From: G963667145 sp963667145
Lineage (GTDB): Bacteria > Cloacimonadota > Cloacimonadia > G963667145
DNA: 64,000 nt
Direction of reading: 5' to 3'
NCBI GenBank assembly: GCA_963667145.1
Contig: OY762943.1
Location: forward strand, 558,001-622,000
Every line of letters starts with the position of its first letter. The first letter of the stretch is position 1. The notes below the pieces were generated by a model. The model saw nothing but the letters and a program-made list of their open reading frames with translations. It was not told the DNA's origin and did no database searches. Below, piece after piece: positions 46,604 through 54,999 of the stretch. Position numbers and translations under genes: made by a program.

Positions 46604-47272
46604 ATGGCTGAAAATCTTATAACTTTCAAAAAATGCGTGGCATATTTACGAATTAATGAAACGATTTTGAACGAATTGATTAAGGTGAACAATTTTAAAA
46701 CCGTGAAATCGGGAAAGACAATTAAACTAAATAAAGACGAAGTTGACGAATGGATTTCCAATTTGGAAGAAAGAGAGCAAAATCAGCTCGCCATTCAGAG
46801 AATTACCTGTAGATTCTCGGACTACATCAAGCCAGAATACATCAAGCTCAATTTTGAGGCTTCCAATAAATTTGAAGCTATAGCCAAAATTTCCCGCTTA
46901 GCCAAGGACTGCGAAGTTGTCCAAAACGACCGTTGGCTAAACGAAACCATCGTAGCTCGAGAAAATATGGCAACCACTGCCGTCGGCGAAGGCGTGGCTT
47001 TCCTACACACCAGAGCTCCGCATCCCACCAAAATCAACACCCCGAGTGTCCTATTGGCAAAATCGGAAAAAGGAATCAACTTCAACGCTCTAGATAATAA
47101 ACCCGTGCATCTGATGTTTTTGCTTCTGCTAAAGAACGAAAAAGAGCATCTTTTTTCTCTATCTTACCTAAACAAAGTGCTGCTAAATAAAAACAATATG
47201 AATACTTTAAAAAACAGCAATAACGTCCAAGAAATCTTTGATACATTGCTCAATCCTAACTTCGATTTTTAG
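46604..47272 (+). CDS. EIIA (PTS nitrogen-type) protein with excisionase-like DNA-binding domain
   Basis: A 222-residue protein. Residues about 5-55 form an excisionase/MerR-like helix-turn-helix (FKKCVAYLRINETILNELIK ... NKDEVDEWI). Residues about 70-222 match the PtsN/fructose-type EIIA domain, with VAFLHTRAPHP placing the phospho-acceptor histidine at 135. EIIA(Ntr) domains sense phospho-relay state from PtsO/PtsP. No other PTS component is in the window. A DNA-binding EIIA would link metabolic state to transcription. GGAG site before the ATG. Confidence 0.85.
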   Translation: MAENLITFKKCVAYLRINETILNELIKVNNFKTVKSGKTIKLNKDEVDEWISNLEEREQNQLAIQRITCRFSDYIKPEYIKLNFEASNKFEAIAKISRLAKDCEVVQNDRWLNETIVARENMATTAVGEGVAFLHTRAPHPTKINTPSVLLAKSEKGINFNALDNKPVHLMFLLLLKNEKEHLFSLSYLNKVLLNKNNMNTLKNSNNVQEIFDTLLNPNFDF

Positions 47273-47320
47273 CACCAGTATTCGAAATTAAATTTTTTTG
47301 CAATTTTCTGTTTTTTCTGT

Positions 47321-47351
47321 TTGACAAAAAACACGTTTTTTTTCATATACC
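47321..47351 (+). promoter_or_regulatory. Promoter of the ilv-leu operon
   Basis: TTGACA (47321-47326) followed after 17 bases by CATATA (47344-47349), or after 19 by TATACC. It starts a leader of about 220 bases before ilvN. The 300-base gap before ilvN is fully explained by this promoter, a small 5' hairpin, the leader peptide and the attenuator hairpin. Confidence 0.6.
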
Positions 47352-47366
47352 GTTTAAATAACTAAT

Positions 47367-47382
47367 ATCCTCGTCCGAGGAT
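47367..47382 (+). promoter_or_regulatory. 5' leader hairpin
   Basis: ATCCTCG (47367-47373) and CGAGGAT (47376-47382) form a tight hairpin at the expected 5' end of the ilv-leu transcript. It might protect the 5' end or pair with other leader segments. It ends about 28 bases before the leader-peptide start. Confidence 0.5.
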
Positions 47383-47410
47383 TAAAAATTTTAGATTTAA
47401 GGTGTAGGCA

Positions 47411-47497
47411 ATGAATAAAAAAAATATTTTTTCTTCTTTCCCAGTGGGAGTCCTATACCTAATTTCTGTCATTAGCATTATTATTGTCCTCGTTTAG
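47411..47497 (+). CDS. Branched-chain amino-acid leader peptide (28 aa)
   Basis: An ATG at 47411 preceded by AAGGTG at six bases opens a 28-codon frame, MNKKNIFSSFP followed by VGVLYLISVISIIIVLV, then TAG. Of the last 17 residues, 13 are Val, Leu or Ile, matching the regulatory codons of known ilv leader peptides. The stop codon overlaps the first bases of the hairpin at 47496-47532. It is placed 75 bases before ilvN. Ribosome stalling on scarce Ile-, Val- or Leu-tRNA is expected to change folding of the leader and thus operon expression. Confidence 0.88.
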   Translation: MNKKNIFSSFPVGVLYLISVISIIIVLV

Positions 47498-47532
47498 CTG
47501 TCTCTATATCCCCTATATCTATAGAGGCAGCT
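47496..47532 (+). promoter_or_regulatory. Attenuator hairpin of the ilv-leu operon
   Basis: The 13-base arms 47496-47508 (AGCTGTCTCTATA) and 47520-47532 (TATAGAGGCAGCT) pair with a single G-U, with an 11-base loop. The stem begins inside the leader stop codon. There is no run of T after it, so it is not an ordinary intrinsic terminator; a Rho-dependent, pausing or RNA-processing role, or an alternative terminator further on, must be considered. Confidence 0.75.
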
Positions 47533-47572
47533 AAAATCACAAAAACCCCAATATATATTTCAGGAGAATTTT

Positions 47573-48052
47573 ATGAAAAAAAGAGTATTATCGTTATTAG
47601 TAAAAAATCATTCTGGTGTTTTGAGCAAAATTTCCGCACTTTTCACAAGAAGAGGATACAACATCCATTCCCTATCAGTGGGGACTACTGAGAACCCAAA
47701 GCGTTCCAGAATGACCATAGAAGTGATGGAAGATAGCAAAATGATGGAGCAAATCATCAAGCAGTTAAAGAAGCACTTGGATGTAATAGAGGTGAATTGC
47801 CACACGAAGGACGATTCTGTTATCCAAGATTTGTGCTTGATTAAGGTAAAAATCAACAATGCTGATGATGCAAACAACTTAATCATTATAGCCAGAGAAT
47901 TTAACGCACCTGTGGTGAATTTCTGCACTGATTCCATTATCGTGGAATTTGTGGGCAGAGAAAAAAAGATGGAAGATTTTTTGAAACGCTTAAAAGATTT
48001 TGAGATTTTAGAGTATATACAAACTGGCGTAACAGCCATGAAAAAAAATTAA
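47573..48052 (+). CDS. ilvN: Acetolactate synthase small regulatory subunit
   Basis: A 159-residue protein with an ACT domain (KKRVLSLLVKNHSGVLSKISALFTRRGYNIHSLSV, typical IlvN/IlvH start) and the IlvN C-terminal domain. It gives valine feedback control and full activity to IlvB. It is the first gene of the operon, while ilvB is the last. CAGGAG precedes the ATG. Confidence 0.95.
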   Translation: MKKRVLSLLVKNHSGVLSKISALFTRRGYNIHSLSVGTTENPKRSRMTIEVMEDSKMMEQIIKQLKKHLDVIEVNCHTKDDSVIQDLCLIKVKINNADDANNLIIIAREFNAPVVNFCTDSIIVEFVGREKKMEDFLKRLKDFEILEYIQTGVTAMKKN

Positions 48053-48073
48053 AGAAAAACCAAGGAGATAAAA

Positions 48074-49066
48074 ATGGCAAAACTATATTATGACAAAGAT
48101 TGTAATTTGGATTGTTTGAAAAACGAAAAAATAATGATTATCGGGTACGGCTCACAAGGACACGCTCATGCCCTAAACCTAAAAGAATCTGGAATGGATG
48201 TTTGTGTAGGACTTTTCAAAGGTTCTAAATCTTGGGAAAAAGCTGAAAAAGCAGGATTGAAAGTTTGCACTGTGGAAGAAGGTGCTAAAAACTGTAGCAT
48301 CAAAATGTTTTTGGCTCCAGATACACGCCAAGCTGACATTTACAAAGAAAGCGTTGAAGGTTCTTTGAAAAAAGGCGATAGCATTGTTTTTGCTCACGGG
48401 TTTAACATCTGGTATGACCAAATCGTTGTTCCTGAAGACATTGACGTGTTTATGGTTGCTCCAAAGGCTCCTGGTCATACTGTAAGATTCCAATATCAAG
48501 AAGGCAAAGGTGTTCCTTGCTTGGTAGCGATTCATCAAGACGCCAGTGGCAAAGCTATGGACAAAGCTTTGGCTTATGCCAGTGCCGTTGGTGGTGGTAG
48601 AGCAGGTATCTTGCAAACCACATTCAAAGAAGAAACTGAAACTGACCTTTTCGGTGAGCAAGCTGTTTTGTGTGGCGGAGTTTCTGCCCTCATCAAAGCT
48701 GGATACGAAACTTTGGTGGAAGCTGGATACGAGCCAGAAAGTGCTTACTTCGAATGTTTGCACGAGCTGAAACTCATCGTTGACCTCATCAATATGGGTG
48801 GTCTCTCTTTCATGAGATATTCCGTAAGTAACACAGCTGAATATGGCGATTACGAAATTGGTAAAAGAATTATCACCGATGAAACCAAAAAAGAGATGAA
48901 AAAAGTTCTGAGTGAAATCCAAGATGGAAGTTTCGCCAGAGATTGGATTTTGGAAAACAAAATCGGCAAACCGCACTTCAACGCAACCAGAAGAATGGAA
49001 GCAGAACATCCAATCGAAAAAGTGGGTAAAGAACTCAGAAAAATGATGAGTTGGATAAAAGAATAA
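48074..49066 (+). CDS. ilvC: Ketol-acid reductoisomerase (class I)
   Basis: A 330-residue class I (short) KARI: Rossmann motif GYGSQGHAHALNL with Gly24-Gly29 and a phosphate-binding loop GLFKGSKSWEKA; the metal-binding DLFGEQAVLCGG and ECLHELKLIVDLI blocks bind two Mg ions. It converts acetolactate or acetohydroxybutyrate to the dihydroxy acids with NADPH. Preceding SD is CAAGGAG. Confidence 0.98.
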   Translation: MAKLYYDKDCNLDCLKNEKIMIIGYGSQGHAHALNLKESGMDVCVGLFKGSKSWEKAEKAGLKVCTVEEGAKNCSIKMFLAPDTRQADIYKESVEGSLKKGDSIVFAHGFNIWYDQIVVPEDIDVFMVAPKAPGHTVRFQYQEGKGVPCLVAIHQDASGKAMDKALAYASAVGGGRAGILQTTFKEETETDLFGEQAVLCGGVSALIKAGYETLVEAGYEPESAYFECLHELKLIVDLINMGGLSFMRYSVSNTAEYGDYEIGKRIITDETKKEMKKVLSEIQDGSFARDWILENKIGKPHFNATRRMEAEHPIEKVGKELRKMMSWIKE

Positions 49067-49082
49067 AATTTTAGGAGTTAGA

Positions 49083-50606
49083 ATGGCCAGAACCATCAAA
49101 ATTTTCGACACAACCTTGAGAGACGGAGAGCAATCTCCAGGATGCTCAATGAGCTTAAAAGAAAAAATACAGATTGCTAAACAACTGGAAAAGCTCGGTG
49201 TCGATGTTATTGAAGCGGGATTTGCCATATCTTCAAACGAAGATTTCGAATCGATTTCGGAAATAGCAAAAACTATAAAAAATGCGAGCGTTGCCTCTTT
49301 GGCAAGAGCAGCTAAGCCCGATATTGACAGAGCTTGGGACGCTGTTAGACACGCCAAAAAACCGAGAATCCACATATTCATCGCCACCTCGGATATTCAT
49401 TTGGAATACAAACTAAAAATGACCCGAGATGAAGCCCTTAAACAAGCTAAAGAGATGATAGCCTACGGGAAATCGCTATGCGACGATATTGAGTTTTCAG
49501 CAGAAGACGCCACCAGAAGCGACAAAGACTTTTTGGTTGAAATCATCACTGCCGTCATTGATGCTGGAGCTACTGTCATCAATGTTCCTGACACTGTGGG
49601 ATTTACCACTCCAACAGAATTTTACGACCTCATAGATTACCTAAAGAAAAATGTGAAAAACATAGATAAGGCGATTATCTCCGTTCACTGTCACAACGAT
49701 TTGGGTTTGAGCGTAGCCAACTCTTTGGCTGCCGTGAAAGCGGGTGCAGACCAAGTGGAATGCACCATCAACGGCATCGGCGAGAGAGCAGGCAATGCGG
49801 CGTTGGAAGAGGTTGTTATGAGCCTTGCGGTTCGCAAAGATGTTTTTGGAGTGGAGACCAACGTAAACACGAAAGAAATCTATCACAGTTCAAATTTGGT
49901 AAGCTCTATCACGGGAAGCCTCGTGCAAGCTAACAAGGCAATCGTGGGGAAAAACGCTTTCGCTCACGAAGCTGGAATCCATCAGCATGGAGTTCTGACG
50001 AATAAAAAAACTTACGAGATTATGACTCCTCAGTCAGTGGGTGTTCCGCAAAACTCTTTCGTCTTGGGTAAACACTCGGGGAAGCACGCTTTCAGTAGCA
50101 AACTGGAAGAGCTCGGATACTCTTTTGACGCCAACCAAATTGAAGAGCTTTTTGTTGCTTTCAAAAATTTGGCAGACAAGAAAAAAGATATTTCCGACTT
50201 GGATTTGGAAGCTTTGGCACAGAACAAAATTACCCGAAATAGCCAACCGAAATACACGATACAAGACTTCACATTCAGCTCGGGGAAAACCGCAAAACCC
50301 ACAGTCAGCCTAACTTTGTTGTGCAACAGCAAAGACAACATTCAAACCGTTTGTCACGGAGACGGACTGGTTGATGCAGCATTCAAAGCTATTGAAAAAT
50401 TGGTGGATAGAGAGTGCACCCTGTGCAAGTACGTGGTAAAGGGCGTTGGAGACGGCGAAGATGCCCAAGGACAAGTGAGCATCACCCTGAAAGACAACCT
50501 AACCCAAAAATTGTCCAACGGATATGGGCTTGCCACAGACGTGGTGGAAGCAAGTATAAAGGCGTATTTGCACGCCGTGAACAAACTGGAAGCATTATGC
50601 GATTAG
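49083..50606 (+). CDS. leuA: 2-isopropylmalate synthase
   Basis: A 507-residue DRE-TIM enzyme starting RTIKIFDTTLRDGEQSPG. It has the HxH metal block SVHCHNDLGLSVANSLAAVKAG, GIGERAGNAALEE and a C-terminal LeuA dimer/regulatory domain (about 390-507). It condenses 2-ketoisovalerate with acetyl-CoA. Its last bases overlap the cimA start by ten. Confidence 0.97.
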   Translation: MARTIKIFDTTLRDGEQSPGCSMSLKEKIQIAKQLEKLGVDVIEAGFAISSNEDFESISEIAKTIKNASVASLARAAKPDIDRAWDAVRHAKKPRIHIFIATSDIHLEYKLKMTRDEALKQAKEMIAYGKSLCDDIEFSAEDATRSDKDFLVEIITAVIDAGATVINVPDTVGFTTPTEFYDLIDYLKKNVKNIDKAIISVHCHNDLGLSVANSLAAVKAGADQVECTINGIGERAGNAALEEVVMSLAVRKDVFGVETNVNTKEIYHSSNLVSSITGSLVQANKAIVGKNAFAHEAGIHQHGVLTNKKTYEIMTPQSVGVPQNSFVLGKHSGKHAFSSKLEELGYSFDANQIEELFVAFKNLADKKKDISDLDLEALAQNKITRNSQPKYTIQDFTFSSGKTAKPTVSLTLLCNSKDNIQTVCHGDGLVDAAFKAIEKLVDRECTLCKYVVKGVGDGEDAQGQVSITLKDNLTQKLSNGYGLATDVVEASIKAYLHAVNKLEALCD

Positions 50607-52162
50607 ATATATTAGACACAACTCTACGCGACGGCTCACAAGCGGAGGGCATCTCTTTTTCCGTTGCGGATAAATTGGACATAACTCACGCTCTGTCGGA
50701 ACTTGGCGTCGCCTACATCGAAGCTGGAAATCCGGGTTCTAACCCGAAAGATTTGGAATTTTTCTCGACTTTGGACAAAGCAAAAATTCCCAATTCCAAA
50801 ATCGTGGCTTTCGGAGCGACACGCAGAAAATGTATTAAACCTGAAGAGGACGAGAACCTGAAATCTTTGCTACAAGCTGACACAGAAGCGGTGTCTATCT
50901 TCGGGAAAAGCTGGGATTTTCACGTAAAGAAAATCATCGATTGTAGTTTGGAAGAAAATTTGGCGATGATAAAAGACACCCTCGAATTTCTCACAAATCG
51001 CGGGAAAGAGGTCATCTTTGATGCCGAACACTTTTTTGATGGATACAAGAACAATCCCGAATATGCGATTGCCTCTTTGCAAGCTGCTGTGGATGGTGGT
51101 GCAAAAACGCTTTGCCTGTGCGACACCAACGGAGGTTGCTTTCCTCACGAAGTGGAAAAAATCACCAAAGAGGTAGTGAAACTTTTTGGGGAATCGGCGA
51201 AAATCGGCATTCACGCTCACAACGATTCCGACATGGCTGTTGCCAACTCCATCACCGCAATCTTAGCTGGAGCAAGGCACGTGCAAGGGACTCTCCTCGG
51301 CTTTGGCGAACGCTGTGGAAACGCCAACTTGGTGTCAATAATCGTGAACCTGCAACTAAAACAAAATTTTGAATGTATCCCCAAAGAGAAGCTGGAATCT
51401 ATCACGGAAATTGCAAATAGAGTAGCGGAAATTGCCAATATCAGCATTGAGAACCGCACGCCGTTTGTGGGGAAAAGTGCTTTTGCTCACAAGGGCGGTA
51501 TGCACGTGGACGGAGTGCGAAAATATTCAAAAAGTTTTGAACATCTGACTCCCGAGACAATCGGTGCGAAAAGAAGATTTCTGATAAGTGAAGTCGGTGG
51601 GAAAAGTTTGATTTTGGAGAAAGCTCTAAAAATCGTGCCAGATTTGGAATTGAATTCGGACAAAGCAAAGGAGCTGATGCATTACCTAAAAGAAAAAGAG
51701 TTCGAAGGCTATGTATTCGAGGGTGCAGAAGCAAGTTTTGCCCTTTTCATAAAGAGGCACTTGGGAATTTTCAAGCCGTCCTTCGATCTGAAGCACTACA
51801 AAATAATCGCTGGAGACCAAGAGTCTGCTGACGAAACTTCCTCAGCTATTATCAAGATTGTTGTTGATGGACAAGTTGGATTTACAGCAGCGGAAGGAAA
51901 CGGTCCTGTGAACGCACTGGATAGAGCTCTGCGAAAGGTTTTGGAAGACTTTTACCCCTGCCTGAAAGATGTGAATTTGATAGATTACAAAGTGAGAGTT
52001 CTAAACCAACGAGAAGCGAGCGAGGCGAAAGTGCGAGTGCTTATCACCTCCACTGACGGACACACCTCGTGGACGACCGTAGGCGTTTCGACAAATATCA
52101 TAGAGGCAAGCTGGATTGCTCTGGTTGACTCTTTGGAATACAAATTAATGAATAAGGAGTAG
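50597..52162 (+). CDS. cimA: (R)-citramalate synthase
   Basis: A 521-residue DRE-TIM enzyme starting LDILDTTLRDGSQAEGISFSVADKL, the CimA form distinct from LeuA next door, with HAHNDSDMAVANSI and GFGERCGNANL and a C-terminal regulatory domain. It condenses pyruvate with acetyl-CoA to citramalate, giving 2-ketobutyrate through LeuCDB and so isoleucine without threonine deaminase. The ATG at 50597 is preferred to an upstream extension that overlaps leuA by about 190 bases. The frame itself opens earlier but without matching sequence. Confidence 0.93.
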   Translation: MRLDILDTTLRDGSQAEGISFSVADKLDITHALSELGVAYIEAGNPGSNPKDLEFFSTLDKAKIPNSKIVAFGATRRKCIKPEEDENLKSLLQADTEAVSIFGKSWDFHVKKIIDCSLEENLAMIKDTLEFLTNRGKEVIFDAEHFFDGYKNNPEYAIASLQAAVDGGAKTLCLCDTNGGCFPHEVEKITKEVVKLFGESAKIGIHAHNDSDMAVANSITAILAGARHVQGTLLGFGERCGNANLVSIIVNLQLKQNFECIPKEKLESITEIANRVAEIANISIENRTPFVGKSAFAHKGGMHVDGVRKYSKSFEHLTPETIGAKRRFLISEVGGKSLILEKALKIVPDLELNSDKAKELMHYLKEKEFEGYVFEGAEASFALFIKRHLGIFKPSFDLKHYKIIAGDQESADETSSAIIKIVVDGQVGFTAAEGNGPVNALDRALRKVLEDFYPCLKDVNLIDYKVRVLNQREASEAKVRVLITSTDGHTSWTTVGVSTNIIEASWIALVDSLEYKLMNKE

Positions 52163-52167
52163 TTACT

Positions 52168-53427
52168 ATGGGAATGACTATGACCCAAAAGATTTTAGCC
52201 CATGCAGCTGGAGTGGACAATCTGAAAGCTGGAGATTTGATAGAAGCAGATTTGACTTTGGTTTTGGGCAACGATATTACCACACCCGTGGCTATAGATG
52301 AATTTGAAAAGGCAGGAATTAAAAAGGTTTTCAACAAAAGCAAAATCGCCATCGTGCCTGATCACTTCACGCCAAATAAAGATATAAAAGCCGCCGAACA
52401 ATGCAAAAAAGTCAGAGATTTCGCTCATAAGATGGAGATTGAAAACTATTTTGAAGTCGGACAAATGGGAATTGAGCATTGCCTTTTGCCAGAAAAAGGC
52501 TTGGTTGTAGCTGGAGATGTAGTGATTGGTGCGGACTCGCACACCTGCACATACGGTGCTTTGGGAGCTTTTTCCACAGGAATTGGCTCGACAGACATGG
52601 CATACGGAATGGCGACTGGTAAAGCGTGGTTCAAAGTTCCATCTGCTATCAAATTCAACCTCACTGGGAAAATGCAACCGATGGTCAGCGGAAAAGATTT
52701 GATTTTGTACATCATCGGCGAAATTGGAGTGGACGGAGCGTTGTATCAATCGATGGAATTTTGTGGAGAAGGCGTTTCTGCCCTTACCATGGACGACAGA
52801 TTTACCATCGCCAATATGGCTATCGAAGCAGGAGCGAAAAACGGAATCTTCCCTGTGGATGACAAAACCAGAGAATATCTGAGCGAGCATGCAACACGCG
52901 AATACAAAGAGTTTGCAGCTGACGAAGACGCTGAATATTCACGAGTAATGAACATCGATTTGTCTAAATTGGAGCCGACCGTTTCTTTCCCATTCCTGCC
53001 TGACAACACTAGAACCATTGGTGAGGCTGAAGGTTTGGAAATCGACCAAGTGGTAATCGGTTCGTGCACCAACGGACGTATGCAAGACCTTCGCCAAGCA
53101 GCAGCTATCCTCAAGGATAAAAAAGTTGCTGATGGGCTCAGAGTTATCATCTTGCCAGGAACACAAAAAATCTATCTGCAAGCTATCGAAGAAGGCTTGG
53201 TGCAACAATTCGTGGAAGCTGGAGCTGTGGTATCCACACCAACTTGCGGACCTTGCCTTGGTGGACACATGGGAATTTTGGCAGCCAAAGAAAGATGCGT
53301 TTCCACCACAAATCGCAACTTCGTGGGCAGAATGGGTCATGTGGAATCGGAAGTATATTTGGCTTCTCCAACCGTGGCAGCCGCTTCCGCACTCACTGGA
53401 AAAATAACCGACCCAAGAAAAATATAA
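52168..53427 (+). CDS. leuC: 3-isopropylmalate dehydratase large subunit
   Basis: A 419-residue aconitase-family protein of the short LeuC/HacA type. Cluster ligands are in SCTNGRMQDLRQAA and CGPCLGGHMG, and GADSHTCTYGALGAF is the third block. With LeuD it isomerises isopropylmalate and citramalate. The ATG follows AAGGAG six bases after the cimA stop. Confidence 0.96.
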   Translation: MGMTMTQKILAHAAGVDNLKAGDLIEADLTLVLGNDITTPVAIDEFEKAGIKKVFNKSKIAIVPDHFTPNKDIKAAEQCKKVRDFAHKMEIENYFEVGQMGIEHCLLPEKGLVVAGDVVIGADSHTCTYGALGAFSTGIGSTDMAYGMATGKAWFKVPSAIKFNLTGKMQPMVSGKDLILYIIGEIGVDGALYQSMEFCGEGVSALTMDDRFTIANMAIEAGAKNGIFPVDDKTREYLSEHATREYKEFAADEDAEYSRVMNIDLSKLEPTVSFPFLPDNTRTIGEAEGLEIDQVVIGSCTNGRMQDLRQAAAILKDKKVADGLRVIILPGTQKIYLQAIEEGLVQQFVEAGAVVSTPTCGPCLGGHMGILAAKERCVSTTNRNFVGRMGHVESEVYLASPTVAAASALTGKITDPRKI

Positions 53428-53448
53428 ATTTAAGGAGACAATCCATAT

Positions 53449-53931
53449 ATGAATAAAGTTTACAAATATGGCGACAATATTGACACTGATGTGATTATTC
53501 CCGCTAGATTTTTAAATACATCTTCCCACAGCGAGTTGGCTCAGCATTGCATGGAAGACATCGATAAGGAATTTGCCAAGACTGTGCAAAAAGGCGACAT
53601 CATGGTGGCAGGTGCAAACTTCGGCTGTGGTTCTTCCCGTGAACACGCTCCGATTTCTATCAAAGAATCTGGTATCCTCTGCATCATTGCCAAGAGCTTC
53701 GCTAGAATTTTTTACAGAAACGCCATCAACATCGGCTTGCCTATCTTGGAATGCGAAGACGCTGCCAAAGAAATCAATCCTGGAGACAACTTGGACATCA
53801 ATTTTGAAAAGGGAAGCATCAAAAATCAAACAACTGGCAAAACCTACCAAGCTGCACCATTTCCACCATTTATGCAGGAAATCATCAATGCAGGCGGTTT
53901 AATGAAGAGAATTAACGGAGACACAAAATGA
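53449..53931 (+). CDS. leuD: 3-isopropylmalate dehydratase small subunit
   Basis: A 160-residue swivel domain protein of the LeuD type with YGDNIDTDVIIPARFL and GANFGCGSSREHAPISIK. It complements LeuC. Its stop overlaps the leuB start (ATGA). Confidence 0.96.
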   Translation: MNKVYKYGDNIDTDVIIPARFLNTSSHSELAQHCMEDIDKEFAKTVQKGDIMVAGANFGCGSSREHAPISIKESGILCIIAKSFARIFYRNAINIGLPILECEDAAKEINPGDNLDINFEKGSIKNQTTGKTYQAAPFPPFMQEIINAGGLMKRINGDTK

Positions 53932-54980
53932 AAATAGCAGTTTTAAAAGGCGACGGTGTAGGACCAGACATAGTAGCTGAAGCTCTGAAAGTCTTAGACA
54001 AAGTCAGCAAGAAATACAACAAAAAATTCGATTTGGAATACGGACTTATCGGTGGCGAAGCTATTGATGCAACCGACAATCCATTGCCACAAGAGACCAT
54101 CGACATTTGCAAAAATTCCGACGCAGTGCTTTTGGGAGCAGTGGGAGGTCCAAAATGGGACAACCTCAAAGGCAACAAAAGACCTGAAGCTGGACTTCTG
54201 AAAATCAGAAAGGAGCTTGGACTTTTCGCCAACCTGAGACCTTCCAAGATGCACAGAGCTTTGTATAAAGCGTGCGTGCTGAAAGAAGAAATCGCTCAAC
54301 AAGGCTTGGATATCATGATTTTGCGTGAACTCACTGGTGGAATCTACTTCGGCAAACGCGAAGACAATGGCGATGTGGCTTATGACACCATGCTCTATCG
54401 CACGGAGGAAGTGGAAAGAATCGTCCGCTTGGCTTTCCAAATGGCAAAAAATCGTAGCAAGAAAGTTACCAGTGTGGACAAAGCCAATGTCCTCGACAAC
54501 TCTCGCCTTTGGAGAAGAACTGTGGAAAAAGTTCACGAAGAGTTCCCTGAAATCGAGCTCATTCACATGTATGTAGATAACGCTGCAATGCAATTGGTAC
54601 GCAATCCGTCCCAATTCGATGTGTTGGTGACTGGAAATATGTTCGGCGACATTCTCTCCGACCAAGCGTCTATGATTACTGGTAGCATCGGCATGTTGCC
54701 ATCGGCTTCTTTGGGAACTGGCAAATTCGGTCTGTACGAGCCAATTCACGGCTCTGCTCCCGATATTGCAGGTCAAAACAAGGCAAATCCATTGGCTACA
54801 ATCCTTTCTATCGCTATGATGCTCAGACATTCGTTTGATATGATGGAAGAAGCTCAAGCTATCGAAGACGCTGTAACCAAAGTGTTGGACGAAGGTTATC
54901 GCACACAAGACATCGCCAGAGATTCGCAAAAAATAGTCAGCACCACCGAGATGGGAGATTTGGTAGCAAACAACATCTAA
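53928..54980 (+). CDS. leuB: 3-isopropylmalate dehydrogenase
   Basis: A 350-residue isocitrate/isopropylmalate dehydrogenase family enzyme: starts MKIAVLKGDGVGPDI, with GAVGGPKWDN, LRKELGLFANLRP-like block, ELTGGIYFG, and NMFGDILSDQASMITGSIGMLPSASLG metal- and NAD-binding region. Acts on isopropylmalate and likely also on methylmalate in the citramalate route. Confidence 0.97.
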   Translation: MKIAVLKGDGVGPDIVAEALKVLDKVSKKYNKKFDLEYGLIGGEAIDATDNPLPQETIDICKNSDAVLLGAVGGPKWDNLKGNKRPEAGLLKIRKELGLFANLRPSKMHRALYKACVLKEEIAQQGLDIMILRELTGGIYFGKREDNGDVAYDTMLYRTEEVERIVRLAFQMAKNRSKKVTSVDKANVLDNSRLWRRTVEKVHEEFPEIELIHMYVDNAAMQLVRNPSQFDVLVTGNMFGDILSDQASMITGSIGMLPSASLGTGKFGLYEPIHGSAPDIAGQNKANPLATILSIAMMLRHSFDMMEEAQAIEDAVTKVLDEGYRTQDIARDSQKIVSTTEMGDLVANNI

Positions 54981-54999
54981 AAAAAATGAAGGTGACAAA

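Noticed and set aside
48179..49387. A 402-codon open frame on the minus strand
   Set aside because: Antisense to ilvC and leuA; rich in Phe, Ser and His, typical of shadow frames.
50414..50596. Extension of cimA upstream into leuA
   Set aside because: The extra 61 codons overlap leuA out of frame and do not match CimA; the ATG at 50597 starts the family sequence.
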